A stretch of 64,000 bases of DNA from Helicoverpa zea (GCF_022581195.2 NC_061463.1:6448001-6512000); one strand, 5' to 3'; positions 24,646 through 36,482 are shown, counted from the stretch's first letter. Program-made: numbers and translations. Notes: a model not told the origin generated them from the sequence alone.

Positions 24646-25222
24646 GATATAAAGATAAAACCGGCCAAGTGCGAGTCGGACTCGTGCACGAAGGGTTCCG
24701 TAAATTACAGTTAAATCAACCTATCTCAAAAACTATAAGAGATACTTTGATCAAACCAAAAATCGTTGAAAGAGTTAATTAGCATGCATCACCTCTATTT
24801 TTTTTAGAATTTTATACCCCGTAGTTATAAAAATAGAGGGGGGGGACATACTTTTTACGACTTTGAGAGCTGATATCTCAAAAACCGTTCACTTTAAGAA
24901 AAATGTTTTTTAGAAAACTTTATATCATTTTAAAAGACCTTTCCATTGATACCCCACACGGGTATGTACATCGAAAAAAAAAATTTCATCCCTCAGTTAC
25001 ATGTATGGGGGGCCCCACCCCCAATTCTTTTTTTTACTATTTAGTGTCATATTTTTGTAGCGGTTCATACAACACATATTCCCATCAAATTTCATCACTG
25101 TAGTACTTATAGTTTCCGAGTAAATCGGCTGTGACAGACGGACAGACGGACAGACGGACAGACGGACATGACGAAACTATAAGGGTTCCGTTTTTGCCAT
25201 TTTGGCTACGGAACCCTAATAA
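24646..25222. mobile_element. interspersed repeat with AGGGTTCCGTA/TACGGAACCCT ends
   Basis: It starts near CCGGCCAAGTGCGAGTCGG, holds AGGGTTCCGTA near its left side and TACGGAACCCT at its right end, and contains a short tandem array of GACAGACG at about 25136-25168. I recognise this as a repeat widespread in Lepidoptera; its class is not certain. It lies 170 bp upstream of the crc exon that carries uORF2, in intron 1. Confidence 0.6.
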
Positions 25223-27129
25223 AGGAGTGCCAGGTGTCCAAGCCGATGTCATAGATGGAGTGAAATGGAGAAGAATAAGATTTTATAAAGCTGAAGAGAC
25301 TGTTTCGTTGCCACATATTCCTGGGAACTACTCGCACGCAATAAGTGTGTATTGAGTGTAAATAGAATAAAGACTATTGAGAGGATAATAGAAAAAAATC
25401 TGAAAATTCATTACAATCAATAGTTAAATTGGACATTAAATTATGTCATGAAAAACACTTGATGTAATCTTACGATTTATGTAATGGAATAAAATAACTT
25501 TAAAAACCATAAAAAATATTTTCTTACCTAAGAATTTACAAAATGTCGATAATGTTAGTCAAGCTTCAAAAATAGTACCATCGTGAATGGGTTCAAAGTA
25601 CCATCAACGCACGCTTATGGTGAGTCATGTAAACATAGCTATATACCTACATTAAATGCTAAGTCATGCAAGTGCCTAATTTAGCCGTATTATTAATATT
25701 ATCAGAAGCAGAATCTATTGTGATGTTTAGCTCAGTATATTGATAAATATACGCAAACAAAGGATAAGATATCATGAGGATTATTACGTGCTCCACTGAT
25801 AAAAACGAAACTACTCTTTTTGCATGCATTGTTTCATTCACCTGTATCGATCGAGGAAGGGGATAAACCGACGAGTTAATGAAAATATAATGCATAGCAA
25901 CAGTTTTAGCAATAGCCCACTTAAATTAACTACTCTACTTAGCGTTATTATAGCATTTCAACATCCCTCGAAACTCTCCAACAGTGACCTTTGTACCTAC
26001 TTATAGAATTGTGTATAGACGGTACGTTTGCGGTAAATAAAGCTTTTATTTTCCTCTTTTGGAAAGCCTGCGTGTTCTTCTTGGAACTCTTGCAATGAAC
26101 AAGAGCATGAAATTGAAAATATGAGCCGATATTTTATCAACAAAAATACAATTAATTATTCGAGGTTCTCCTCGGCGTTGTTTTTACTTATGACGTTCTT
26201 TATTATCTTTATATGACAACGTGTTCGTTATTTTTTACCTGAATCATCATGACTACGAAACTATGCCCAAACAGGTATATTAAAGTCCTACACACAACGT
26301 GTTTACTTCAATCATTCGATATGTTCTTGGTTTACATCATTAGAATGCAGCATTGAATACCTACCGCCCAACATCAGACCCGTTAAATGCTAAGTAATAC
26401 ATTTACTGTAATGTTACTAATACAACTGCAGGAATTTAACAGTTTGTCCATGGTTGTTATGCCACAAAGTAACGGTGCATTAGCACCTGCAAGTATATTT
26501 GGAAATATCGATTGAACGTAATTTATGGATACCTTGGATTGTCCCTTAACATTTAGAAAGAAAAGTTATTTATTTTCACAGATTAACGAAAAGTTTATAC
26601 AGCATACTTATTCCTCATACCTAGTTCATACAGTAGCGAGTATGCGGTGCATAATGTTTTTTTTTAATGTAAGTCAGTATTGTGTTAACGTAGTGCGTTA
26701 AACGCTGTGCAACTTAATGTGGTAGAAACCATTGACGTCATTCATTATAGCGCAGCTACTGTGTTCCCCTATTCTTACAGCTAACTTAATACAGTTCAAT
26801 TTTGTATAAAATATTGTACCGAAAGCTCAATAGTCGTTCTAGACACGTACCAACAGAATATTTCACTTTATGTCACAACACAACGGTTGATTGTATTGAC
26901 TTTCAACATGAACAAACCATTGATTGCACAAAGTTTTGAAATACCCACTTAGTAGGTAGGCGACTACGTCGTACTAACTTACGTAGATGATAACTGTAAA
27001 ATAATAATAGCCGTATTTGAAAGTCATGAAAACGATTTCGATGGTGGATAATTTGTGCTGCCTGATGCCGTCATGGATTGGATATAATCGTCAACACTGG
27101 TAATCCACATTGTTTTCCGTTAACAATAA

Positions 27130-27490
27130 TATAATGGAATTAATATGCTACCGGAACGATATGGGGCGGGGGACGCCACGAGCATCAGGTATGGAGAGTC
27201 GACTACCGGCCTGGTCACCGTCGGAGCGGGTCTGTGGGCTAGGCGCTAAGTAACGGGCTTGCTCGCTGTTCGTCGCAGACAGGCCCCTTTCGGCGGCGCA
27301 TTTTGTTTCACAGGCTCCTCAAACAGCAGTCATCATAAGAGCCAACGCCCGCCGGGATAGCAGAATCGTTCGAAGGAGTTACCATTACTGCCCTGGCTGA
27401 GCCTCCACACTTAAGAGCTCCAGAAGGAACAGACGTGGGTTAATCAGTAAATCTAGCACTCTCTAGTGCACACCCACAGTGAAAGGGGTC
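27130..27490. repeat. GC-rich block of unknown class in crc intron 1
   Basis: About 360 bases are clearly more GC-rich than the surroundings, with GGGGCGGGGGACGCCACGAG and a CpG-rich centre, and no long ORF. It resembles the untranslated tail of a LINE in base composition only. Class and boundaries are undetermined. Confidence 0.3.
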
Positions 27491-29331
27491 ATTAAAAAAT
27501 TCATATCTTCAGAAGTTCAGAATTAACTAGACATTTTCTCAGGCATCAAACCCAAACCACGTCGACATAGCAGCTCTAGACTAATTAAGCTATCATATAC
27601 AATTAATACAGGATTAACTAGTAGGTACTGTTTTCTGCTATCGCATTAGCCTTACAGGAGATGGAAAATGCCAGAAAGGTTAACAACTGTCTGTTCTCAA
27701 TTATTGATGCTCAATAGCTAGGAAGGAAGGTAGGTAGGTAATTGAAAACAATTGAAGAACTGCTTGATGTATCAAAGTTGATATAATATTTAATAACTTC
27801 AATAACTTGCAGAACAACAGACATATTTTTTTGAATTAGGAGATAAATACTGAGGAGATAAAAGGTCATATTTATCGTAATTATTCTTAAAATGTTAATA
27901 ATATACCTATATTGTTTATAGATAATTTAAGATTACAGTTATTAGCTACTTCCTTCTATACAACAAGAATAGTTGGTCAATTAAAATTATAAAATATGTT
28001 TTTGCAAGATACCAATTTTTTCCTCCTTAAATGATAAACTGATTTCTTAAGTAAATAAAGGGGTGACATAGCTAACATAAAAATCAAACATGGAATTTGA
28101 TGTGTATTAGGCAAGCATGTTATGTGAAAAATAAAGTACCTACTGCTATCCTATTGTATGATATCCATAAATATAAATATATAGAATAAAAACTCCACAT
28201 TTTATGTTATAAAAAAAATATTTATGGAAGCAAGTTAATCATTAAAAATAAACTTCTTATCAAAATAAATACACAAACAAACTATTGTCAGTTATGTTTT
28301 TGCAACTTTTGTAAACATTCTGAGCTTTTTGTTGGGATGTACCCTACCAAACTAGCACACCACTTTTGTCTTCCTATTTGAAAAATTATTTTCAGAATCG
28401 ATTAAGTAGGTCCAGAGATTACCTCTTACAAACTCACAAACTTTAAGTAGGTGTACGTATATTGATAATATTATGAAATATAAAATAATATTAAATTGGT
28501 TTTCCCTCCAACATAATAAAATTGTAATTCATTCAAGATATCATGGCAACTACCTACTGTACAAACAAAGCAATCTCTTTAACAATTTTTAGGTTATAAA
28601 TATATGCACACGGAGGAGTTTCAAAATAAACCATTAGTTAGTGAACATCCGTGAACATCATTCATAGCAGAGATGGTACTCAATGATGAACTTTTCACCT
28701 CTTTTATGGTTAAACAGATAAAAATGTCTAAGCATAATGCAACAAAACAATTAAACTATATATAGCCAAACATTATCTTGTATGTAACTTAAGGATTTTT
28801 TATAAAAAAACATTAGTGATTTCTTACAACGCAAACAAGGATGACATATTTTTTTTAAATCAATATGTAAATACGTCAAAAATGTTTCTTTAGTTTCTTA
28901 ATAGTAAACACTCTCATGAATACCCATTACATCTTGAGGTGCAATACTGATTGCTGCTAGAAAGCTATATATTTTGTTGTTCCCTATGTCCGTGTTATGA
29001 TCTGGTAGCTTGCTAGTGAATGTATAACAAACTAGATTGCGAGCTAGTGAACAGATGGCCGTTTATTCCACGAAATGAATGTCGTAATGATAGATCTCCC
29101 GCGCAACTTGATGTTGGTGAAAGCGGCGTAAAACTATGTCAATATTTGATGTATGGCAGAACTACATAATTCAACAATATATAAACAAATGAATGCATTT
29201 ACAGTTAGTTGTTAATGTATGGACCATTGTACCCACAATACTATGTTAATTGATTGGAATGTAGCGGGAAAGGAAATGTTGTTAGAGAAACCACATTTTA
29301 CTAAAAAGCATAATAAATATCTTCTACTTAC

Positions 29332-29620
29332 AACATTTTTTTATCGTGTGACGGCACACGCAGGTGTGCAAACTTTAGGCACTAGTAACCCATCTTGAAC
29401 GCAATAATAGCACGGGAAAACAAATATACACGTCTACTAGATTTGAGCCATTGATGAGTAATAGAAGGGGGAACCTGAAAAGGTTAGGAGGGGGAAGCAA
29501 GCTTGAACGAAAACGCGATGTTGCCAGAAAACAAAAATACTTTTCTGCGACAACAGCGCCCTCACTCGATACGATACAACTTGATGACGCAATAGATGCC
29601 CAATATTGCGTTGCATTTAT
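29332..29620 (-). promoter_or_regulatory. putative crc first exon and promoter
   Basis: The region between the POLD2 end and the uORF1 exon donor is the only plausible promoter seen upstream of the crc leader. It contains TGACGCAAT at 29585-29593, a hybrid of a CRE half site and a C/EBP half site, of the kind bound by ATF4-C/EBP dimers. A transcription start is not marked by a clear TATA box, so the 5' boundary of exon 1 is unknown. Confidence 0.45.
29382..29393 (-). promoter_or_regulatory. crc uORF1 (three codons, then stop)
   Basis: On the minus strand AAGATGG starts a reading frame Met-Gly-Tyr-stop (TAG at 29382-29384). The context is strong, with A at -3 and G at +4. Fifty bases downstream, at 29331, is a GTAAGTAG donor that would join this leader exon to 24475. 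A three-codon uORF1 upstream of an overlapping uORF2 is the vertebrate ATF4 layout. Spacing to uORF2 is 45 bases to the ATG at 29336 or 57 to the optimal-context ATG. Confidence 0.65.
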
Positions 29621-29808
29621 AACATGAAATATACATATTACAGAATATCTATACTGGAATAGGGCCCAATTAAAATAGCAGAGTATGAAATATCCATTAT
29701 TTGATTATAAAAGCTCATTGTGTGGCTTTTTCAGGGAGGCGTGTTTACTTAACAATCTCGCAATCCTTGTAAATAAATATTATTCCATTGACAATTAAAT
29801 GATATCAT

Positions 29809-29814
29809 TTTATT
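29809..29814 (-). terminator. POLD2 poly(A) signal
   Basis: AATAAA on the minus strand lies 28 bases past the POLD2 stop codon, giving a very short 3' UTR before the crc promoter region. Confidence 0.6.
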
Positions 29815-29841
29815 ATGTAAACAAAACAATTAACACAGAGT

Positions 29842-31775
29842 TCACGAAAATTTCATGCTATAACATTCCAAATTCGACAAGTTAACTAGAGCGACGGTTA
29901 ACGAATCACAAAAGTTTGGTATACACACTAGCCTGGTGCGTTGACCATTCTCACCTGAAAACAAACATTAAGTTAAAAATGAATAAACACTAAATATTTG
30001 CAGAAAAAATAAAATAAAACAATGCTTCATATCACATACCTTCATAAAGATCAGTTGCAAATTCTGCTGAATTACCACAAAAATATATAGCTGGGCAGTT
30101 GTAAATAATAAAGGGGTCAGTTTCTGTACAAGGAGTGCATGGTATAGTATCTGGACAAGTTGGGGCAATGTTTCTCCACTGCAGAGTTTTCTTCATTACT
30201 TCCAAGGTGTTGTCTAACTTACTATATCTCATTATATCTTTTATAGGTTCTCCCGAGGTACCCAAACAGGTGAAACCTAAAACAATCAATTAGGTACTTA
30301 CAACAAACATATTTTTTTTGAACAGCATAAATAATGTATACTTTCTTTCCAGTACAACAAACCTGCAATTTCACACTCATAAGGATTTGTAACCCTATTG
30401 AATGATTTATATTCTATTGCTTTTGGGAATAAACAGTAGTGAAAAGGCTTTTGTGGTAACATTATTCCAGTAGGGTCTTTGCTACTGGGCATGAGGTCTA
30501 GAGGTGCCACCGCACTCACAGCAGCTGCTAAAGAGTCCATCAATTCTACCGCTGCAATGAACTCTGTTTCATTTACTCCACTTTCATTTGAGTGACTTGC
30601 TAGAACTCCACCTGGAAAACAAAACTACATTATTTAACAGAAATAAAATAATATTCTCTCACGTCATAGTTTTACTTCATACCTGCAACGATTACTCGGA
30701 CAATCTTAGAAACTTCTTCCTGATATTCTGAGGTGCCAGACAAACCTGACAGCCATTCCATCAACAAATGCATTGAAAACATGTGATTAGCTGTTCTTGA
30801 TGTATTTAACCCAGACATAAAAACAATGTACCTGTGAAGATTATTAGTCATGAGAATTTATTTTGATCTGATACCCGTTTAATATTAAAATTCTGTAACC
30901 TAGATGTAGTTTTATAAATTGTAAAGTAGTTTTAGAGAAGTTGCTTTTGAGGTACTGAGTAAAGTATAGAGTTATGGATTGATGTACTACCTATCTGAGC
31001 TTAATTTTGGCAATGGTTTTTGTATACCACAGCCTGCCCAACAGACGTCCTGAACTGTGAATATACCATCTTCATCCTCAGAGCCTAAAACAATCAATTT
31101 ATTAGAATAAGAAAAGGTAATTGAAGTAGATCAATAGAGACATCACCTGCGTTTGGTAACATGTAAGTTAGTTGAATGTATCCATCAATAAAGTACAAAA
31201 CGTACCTAATAAAGCACAAACTACTCCAGTCACAACTTCATGGACATCAATACAGTCTCCAACCAACTTTATTCTCTGCAGCTCATCCTCCAACACTAAA
31301 CTGTCGGATTCATGCACAAAATGTGTTCTGAAACAATACAATTCATGAAAATAATCCAACTTAGGGATTATTACTATACTAACCAAGACATTTTCTAATC
31401 TCAATGTTCTCACCTGGGAGCTTGGGGTATTATTTCCAGTTGATCCGACAATTCTTTCAGGATACTAGGTTTTAATTCTTGAAACTTGAAAAGTGTCCCG
31501 ATAATAATGCAAGTGGTACCCTTATCACGGAGTTCACACAATTTTAAAATCTTATGGCGATCTGACCATTTTCTCTTAATAATAGGTATCATAATGTTTC
31601 TATAAGTATTAAGTCTTGCAGAATATATATGTGCATATTGCTTTGAAAAATCCCTAGCTACTTCTTGAAACCGTTTTGAGCAATCCGTGTAATTAACATC
31701 TTGTCTTTCTAATTCGTGCGTCTCAAACGCACTCTGAGTTTTATTAGACGCACTAGACGCTGCTTTGAATAACAT
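29842..31775 (-). CDS. POLD2: DNA polymerase delta small subunit (p50, B subunit)
   Basis: This is the accessory B subunit of DNA polymerase delta, which links the catalytic subunit to the other subunits in the nucleus. Seven coding exons (minus): 31414-31775, 31206-31327, 30991-31084, 30683-30831, 30363-30611, 30040-30276 and 29842-29954. Phases agree and give 441 residues, close to the human ~470. Recognisable blocks include FSKQYAHIYSARL, GTLFKFQELKPSILKE, LVLEDELQRIKL, VTNPYECEIAG, GTSGEPIKDIMRYS and YFCGN, typical of the OB plus inactive phosphoesterase fold. The start is the first ATG; the frame is open 27 bases further upstream without an ATG. It lies head-to-head with the MEIOB-like gene. 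Confidence 0.95.
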
Positions 31776-31863
31776 GTTTAATTGTTTAACTTCTAGCAGC
31801 AAATAATACTTTGTTTAGTAGAGCTTGATTCCCGAATCCCGATATTATTTCTTTAGCTTTCCT

Positions 31864-32784
31864 TAGGGACACGAAAAAAGTATCGATGCTTTGTGGTATC
31901 GAGTACATTCCAGTTCGATACCGATACTTTTGTACTCGATACTTTGCAGTCGATACTTTTACTCAATAAGTACTTTTTCCCAGGTATCGTATCGAATGAA
32001 GAATTTAATTTAACAGCGCTTTCTAGCTCACTCGTTGAAATGTTTTAAGACACTCTGTCTTAAAAAAAGAAACGACATTTGATTTCTGGAGCCACCATAA
32101 GAAGTTGGCACACACTAAAAAACAGAAGTTCTTCATCACAGCCTGAAATGAAGGATGAATTAAGCTACTACTTATCGGCACAGGTTTCGTTTCGCCACTT
32201 TCAGTAGATCCCTTAAAACAATGGGAAGATATGAAAGTAGTTTTCCCAAAATTATATTAATTGGCACGAGAATGAATATATATCAATCACTGCGACGTCA
32301 GTACCTTCAGAACGATTATTTTCTAAAGCAGGAAGTACCATCACAAAAATTCGAAACCGCTTATCTCCAAAAAGGCTCAACAAACTTCTATTTTTAAGTG
32401 ACTCTACGGAGGAGGAATGGGAACTTTAATCTACTACGCGGGTGAAACCGTGGGACACTGCTAGTTTTTAGTATACCTCAACTTAATATTGTTTCCTTTT
32501 GCTACATTTTCGATTTGTTTCATTCATTCTATTTTCCATTTTTCTATTATTCTATTAAATTTGTGTAGGTACCAATACCATTTGTTTTTTATGTCCTGCT
32601 GAACTGAAGTAAAACTGACATTATTTACTAACTGATATTGACCTAGTAAATTTTGATCTAAAAAGTACTCGATACCTTGAAGTATCGATACTTTTATTTC
32701 GATACTTTAATGAGTACGATACTTTGTTATCGATTCTACTCATGAGTACGGTATCGATACTTTTGCTTCGATACCGTGTCCCTA
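31864..32784 (+). mobile_element. dead hAT transposon with intact 8-bp target duplication
   Basis: The ends are TAGGGACACG and its exact inverse CGTGTCCCTA, flanked on both sides by GCTTTCCT (31856-31863 and 32785-32792). Eight-bp duplications are diagnostic of hAT. Subterminal regions are rich in GTATCGATAC-like repeats on both sides. The interior keeps only the end of a transposase gene. It is inserted between POLD2 and the MEIOB-like gene. Confidence 0.9.
32283..32429 (+). pseudogene. hAT transposase C-terminal dimerisation domain remnant
   Basis: This 48-codon open segment contains [18 protein letters not shown] and [14 protein letters not shown], the conserved hAT C-terminal dimerisation motif of ZBED-type transposases, and ends at a TAA. 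Weak fragments of the same gene with stops lie upstream (around 32150). The catalytic core is missing, so the element cannot move itself. Confidence 0.85.
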
Positions 32785-32980
32785 GCTTTCCTCTTTAGAT
32801 TTGGCTTTTGGCGGGGTAATTTTTCTCTTGACAAATGACACTGACGTACTGTGCCTACTGAAAGATTTATTTTCGTGTAGAAATTAACGAATTAAAATAA
32901 TTCACAATTAAATTGATATTTTACTTGTGATTAAAGTAAATGGAATGTATTTTATTTGTATGGTTAAATCTCTACTGTAC

Positions 32981-33014
32981 TTGGTAATGTAATATAACAA
33001 TATTACATTACCAA
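32981..33014. repeat. perfect hairpin, 15-bp stem
   Basis: TTGGTAATGTAATAT is followed by a four-base loop and its exact reverse complement. It lies 157 bases upstream of the MEIOB-like start codon and may fall in the 5' UTR or promoter. Confidence 0.8.
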
Positions 33015-33170
33015 TATTTAAATTAGCCAGATTAACACTGAAAATAAGTTTCCACCTGGCTTATAAACATAATCTCGTACTATTTGGAGTAAGAAAAGTT
33101 TTGCCTATTAAAAAATCTGTGACTTCGAATTTTGAATGAGAGATTTTTTTTCGTGTCGCTCGTACGAAAA

Positions 33171-36100
33171 ATGGCGGGAGTGCAAAAATTGAAATTAAAT
33201 CATTTGAACCTTAACGTAAAAAATGCCCTTATTGTCGGTATTATTATTGCTAAAAACAGTCCTCGTACGGTAGGTTCCAAAAAGAAAAGCGGAGAATCCA
33301 GAGGAGTTACATCTTTTACAATAAGAGATTCTGATATAGACACGATTAACGTTGATGTTTGGGGTTCCGAATACTTTGTCCTAACTTTTTACGAGCGATT
33401 TTTAGTAGGAGATGTTGGTAAGTGCTATTTGCTATCAAACCAAAATAAAAGCAAAACGAATTAGGTACCTACGTGGAATAGAAGTATGAATACAAACATT
33501 GTTGATCTATTGACTGATATATTCTTAATTTTATATCTACCTAGTTGAAATTACGTCGCCGAAAATCTGCGTAAAGGCAGGAGATAACGAAACTTACAGG
33601 CCGCAGGTAAAGTATCGTTAATCTCAAATATAAAGATAATTATTTATTACTGTAAATACATAATTAAAAATAACGTAAAATTGATTTTTCCGAAGGTGTC
33701 CTCCCCGTTTTTCCTGTCTCTAAACGAAGGCATGTCAGACGTGACCATTCACAATGGAGATGCTTTCAGCATGTTCTTACCTCTTCTCCATATACCCACT
33801 AAGCAATCTTCAGGCTATTATGGACTTGCCGAAGTAATGAAACTGCCAGGTACCTACCTAACTAAAAATATCAAGTTATCATTATGCCGTAATGTCTTAG
33901 CTGAAACTTAATCTGGAACAATTACCTAAAATTAATTGCTTGTATATTTCAGATGAAAGTAACAATGTTTACGTCGATTTGCTGGTTGTTGTAAAATCCG
34001 TGAAACCAGCGAAAACTATAAAAACCAGAGCTGGTAAGTTAACTTAAACTTAACGATCATTAACAGATAACTGCGGACGTTAATTTTGATTTTTTATTTT
34101 AGGTGTTGATATGTCAGTGCGTGGTGTAGAAATTATAGACAATACAACTCCGGCTACCGTCAACCTGGATATATTTGACATCGACACTATCCAAAGGTTT
34201 TTAATTCAAATATTTTATCATACCTACCTACATAGTAAACCGAGTGTGAGATATACGGTACCTACTGCCTATATGTGTACATACATAAATTAGTTATGGC
34301 CCCCGCCCCGTACCTACAGCTTTCTAGGGCCTTTATGCTAAGACCGAGGGCGTCTAAGTCGAAAGGTCCACCAGACATGGATAGGTGGTAAGATATGTTT
34401 TCTTAACATTTTGCCTATGAATTATTGAACAAGAAGGTAAAAGTTGAAAAAAAGTCAAAAACGAAGGAACCGTAGGACGGTCAGCGATAGTTAGAATGGG
34501 TGCCTAGGGCTATAAAATATATAAGGTGCTTTAATATTACCTGCCAGGACTTGAATGGGGGGTAGTATTGCGTTTATAGATTACAATGGTAAAGATAAAT
34601 AATTGATTATTTGTCATATTTTTTTTTAATACAAAAAAAAAATACGTATAATTTGACTTAATTTATTAGTTTAAAACCATCCAATAGAGTTGCGCGTTGC
34701 CACTCGTGCAGAATCGATAGAAAGAGATAGCAGTTGTTTTCATTGACGAAGCGACACTACGCGCGTAATTTGTGAACCACGTTATGCAGAGTAGAGCCAA
34801 TGTTAATTTAACTTATTTAATGTCTCAAATTGAATTGACTGTTCCGGGGAACGAAATTTCTTCACTATTGTAATCTATAAATGCAATATTACCCGCCATT
34901 CAAGTCCTGGCAGGTAATATTAAAGCACCTTATATTATGATCTTCCAACAGAGCTGAAGAATGGAGGCCATTAGAAAGCGTGCTCTTTATAGCTGATGCT
35001 AGAGTATCGTGGCGATCCCGTGCAGTCAGTGTGCAAGTATGCGCGCGCACCGTGGTCACACACCAGCCTCACACCGCTGACGCAGAGGCCCTCAGGCTGC
35101 ACATACGTAACCAGGCCACTGCGCGTGAGTCACACTTCTAACTTCAGCGATTATCTAAGCCGCCGTATTCAAAACACAAACTCATACTAACTACTCTATT
35201 TATCTTCCTTGATAACCGATGTTAAACTGATAAGTGTAATCATTACGGTAAACAAATTTTTATTGCAATATTTTGTCTGGATGTCTCATGTACCTACCTA
35301 CGTGGTTCAGTAAACAATGTTATTGCATCATTTTTATTTTGGAAGGAGTTCTAAAATTAGATCGGCTAGGTATCATTACATAAACACTTATTTATTATCA
35401 GCGTGCTTCGTACCTACATATCAACACATTAGATCAGCTTTCTTACTGCGGGGAAAACCCTTTTAAATCTAGATTTTTATTTCAGTACCTAGTAGCGTAG
35501 TAAGCGTAGTATGTAGGTACTCGGTAGTTTTCATTTGCATATAGGTACACGCGTAGGATCTTTTTTTCTTTAATTCGTAATCTGTTTTGATTTCTTGATT
35601 TCCCTGGGAAAAAATACAATGATAAGGAAAATGAAATGAGGTCTTTGTTGTACATGTCGCAATTGAGACGTTTTTGAGGGGTCAACTCAATGATGTTGTC
35701 AATAAGGTTATAGTTGGCCTTCGATAATTTTGTTGACTCAGGTGGCGGGGAAGCCGCAGCATGGGCCGCATGGAGTGGCGAGCGCGCATGCGCGGCCTCC
35801 GTGTCACAAGTGCGCGATCGCGTCGCAGGCGCAACGCCTTTCTGTGCGTCACTACATGCATTGCTGACGCACCTCGATTTGGATGAACTTGATACTTTGT
35901 ATGATAGTTATCTACCACCTACGTAACATAAGTCTTCGAACTAAAACACGGTACAGCTAAGTACTGGATAATGCACTTTCAGGGATAATTCTGCTGATGA
36001 GAACATTCGGGTCCGCTTTGCTGACCACACTGGGGAGTTGACTGCTCGACTACCTGTGAATATTCTCGAAGACACTTTAAGATATTCTGTAAATACTTAA

Positions 36101-36355
36101 TCAAGTTTCCGATTACTTTGTGTCTATGAAGTTGATTTGTTTTTGCATGAATTCTTTGCTTCTAGTTTCTCTGCAAACTACTGTTTTGGGTTTTAGATAG
36201 CGCAGTTAAGGTCGATGTCCTCTGAAAATCGTGCAGCAGCTCGGTGGTCCATTCTCCTAGAACAATGCACCGTGAAACTGGCTGCTTCACCCCCGCGCCT
36301 TATAGTTCTTAGTCTACGGCGAGCCACGCAAGCAGACCCGATACCACTATACTAA
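33171..36355 (+). CDS. MEIOB: MEIOB/hold'em-like meiotic OB-fold protein
   Basis: MEIOB is a single-strand-DNA-binding, RPA1-related protein needed for meiotic recombination. Nine exons: 33171-33417, 33545-33606, 33696-33849, 33953-34033, 34103-34197, 34952-35124, 35742-35898, 35983-36088 and 36197-36355; the fifth may end at 34196. Phases join to about 410 residues (human ~440). Recognisable blocks are NALIVGIIIAKNSPRT, SFTIRDSD, VDVWGSEYF, VGDVVEI, SGYYGLAEVM and a C-terminal VRFADHTGELTARLP. The ATG has AAAATGG context. Exons 7 and 8 were placed by phase: CAG before 35742 and GTATGA after 35898. The four-cysteine zinc ribbon of vertebrate MEIOB is not seen. An AATAAA follows the stop. Confidence 0.85.
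34519..34935. mobile_element. MITE with about 65-bp inverted arms in MEIOB intron 5
   Basis: The left arm starts ATATAAGGTGCTTTAATATT and the right arm ends with its inverse. The arms include ACCTGCCAGGACTTGAATGG. The right end stops only about 16 bases before the acceptor of exon 6 (34952), so the element probably supplies or abuts the branch-point region. No ORF is present. Confidence 0.8.
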
Positions 36356-36393
36356 ATGATTATATCAGTGTAATCTGTTAATTCGTTTCTTTT

Positions 36394-36399
36394 AATAAA
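36394..36399 (+). terminator. MEIOB-like gene poly(A) signal
   Basis: AATAAA lies 38 bases after the stop codon of the MEIOB-like gene. Confidence 0.6.
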
Positions 36400-36482
36400 C
36401 TCTTGTAACTTATATCTTTTATGTTTATGTAACTGAAGACTAGCAAAACATCACTTTCAACCATGTTTAGCCAAAACTTCCA

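Larger units (their letters stand above)
31776..33170. promoter_or_regulatory. divergent POLD2/MEIOB intergenic promoter region
   Basis: The two start codons are 1.4 kb apart on opposite strands. Removing the 921-bp hAT insertion and one target copy leaves under 0.5 kb, so an ancestral shared promoter is plausible. No clear TATA box is seen for either gene. A 15-bp-stem hairpin sits 157 bases before the MEIOB start. Confidence 0.5.

Noticed and set aside
25130..25170. CRISPR-like array
   Set aside because: The GACAGACG copies are directly abutting with no spacers, in an animal genome. It is a simple tandem repeat within an interspersed element.
25131..25355. 74-codon frame after the GACAGACG array
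   Set aside because: Its first half is the tandem repeat. The second half has no recognisable domain or splice sites with neighbours.
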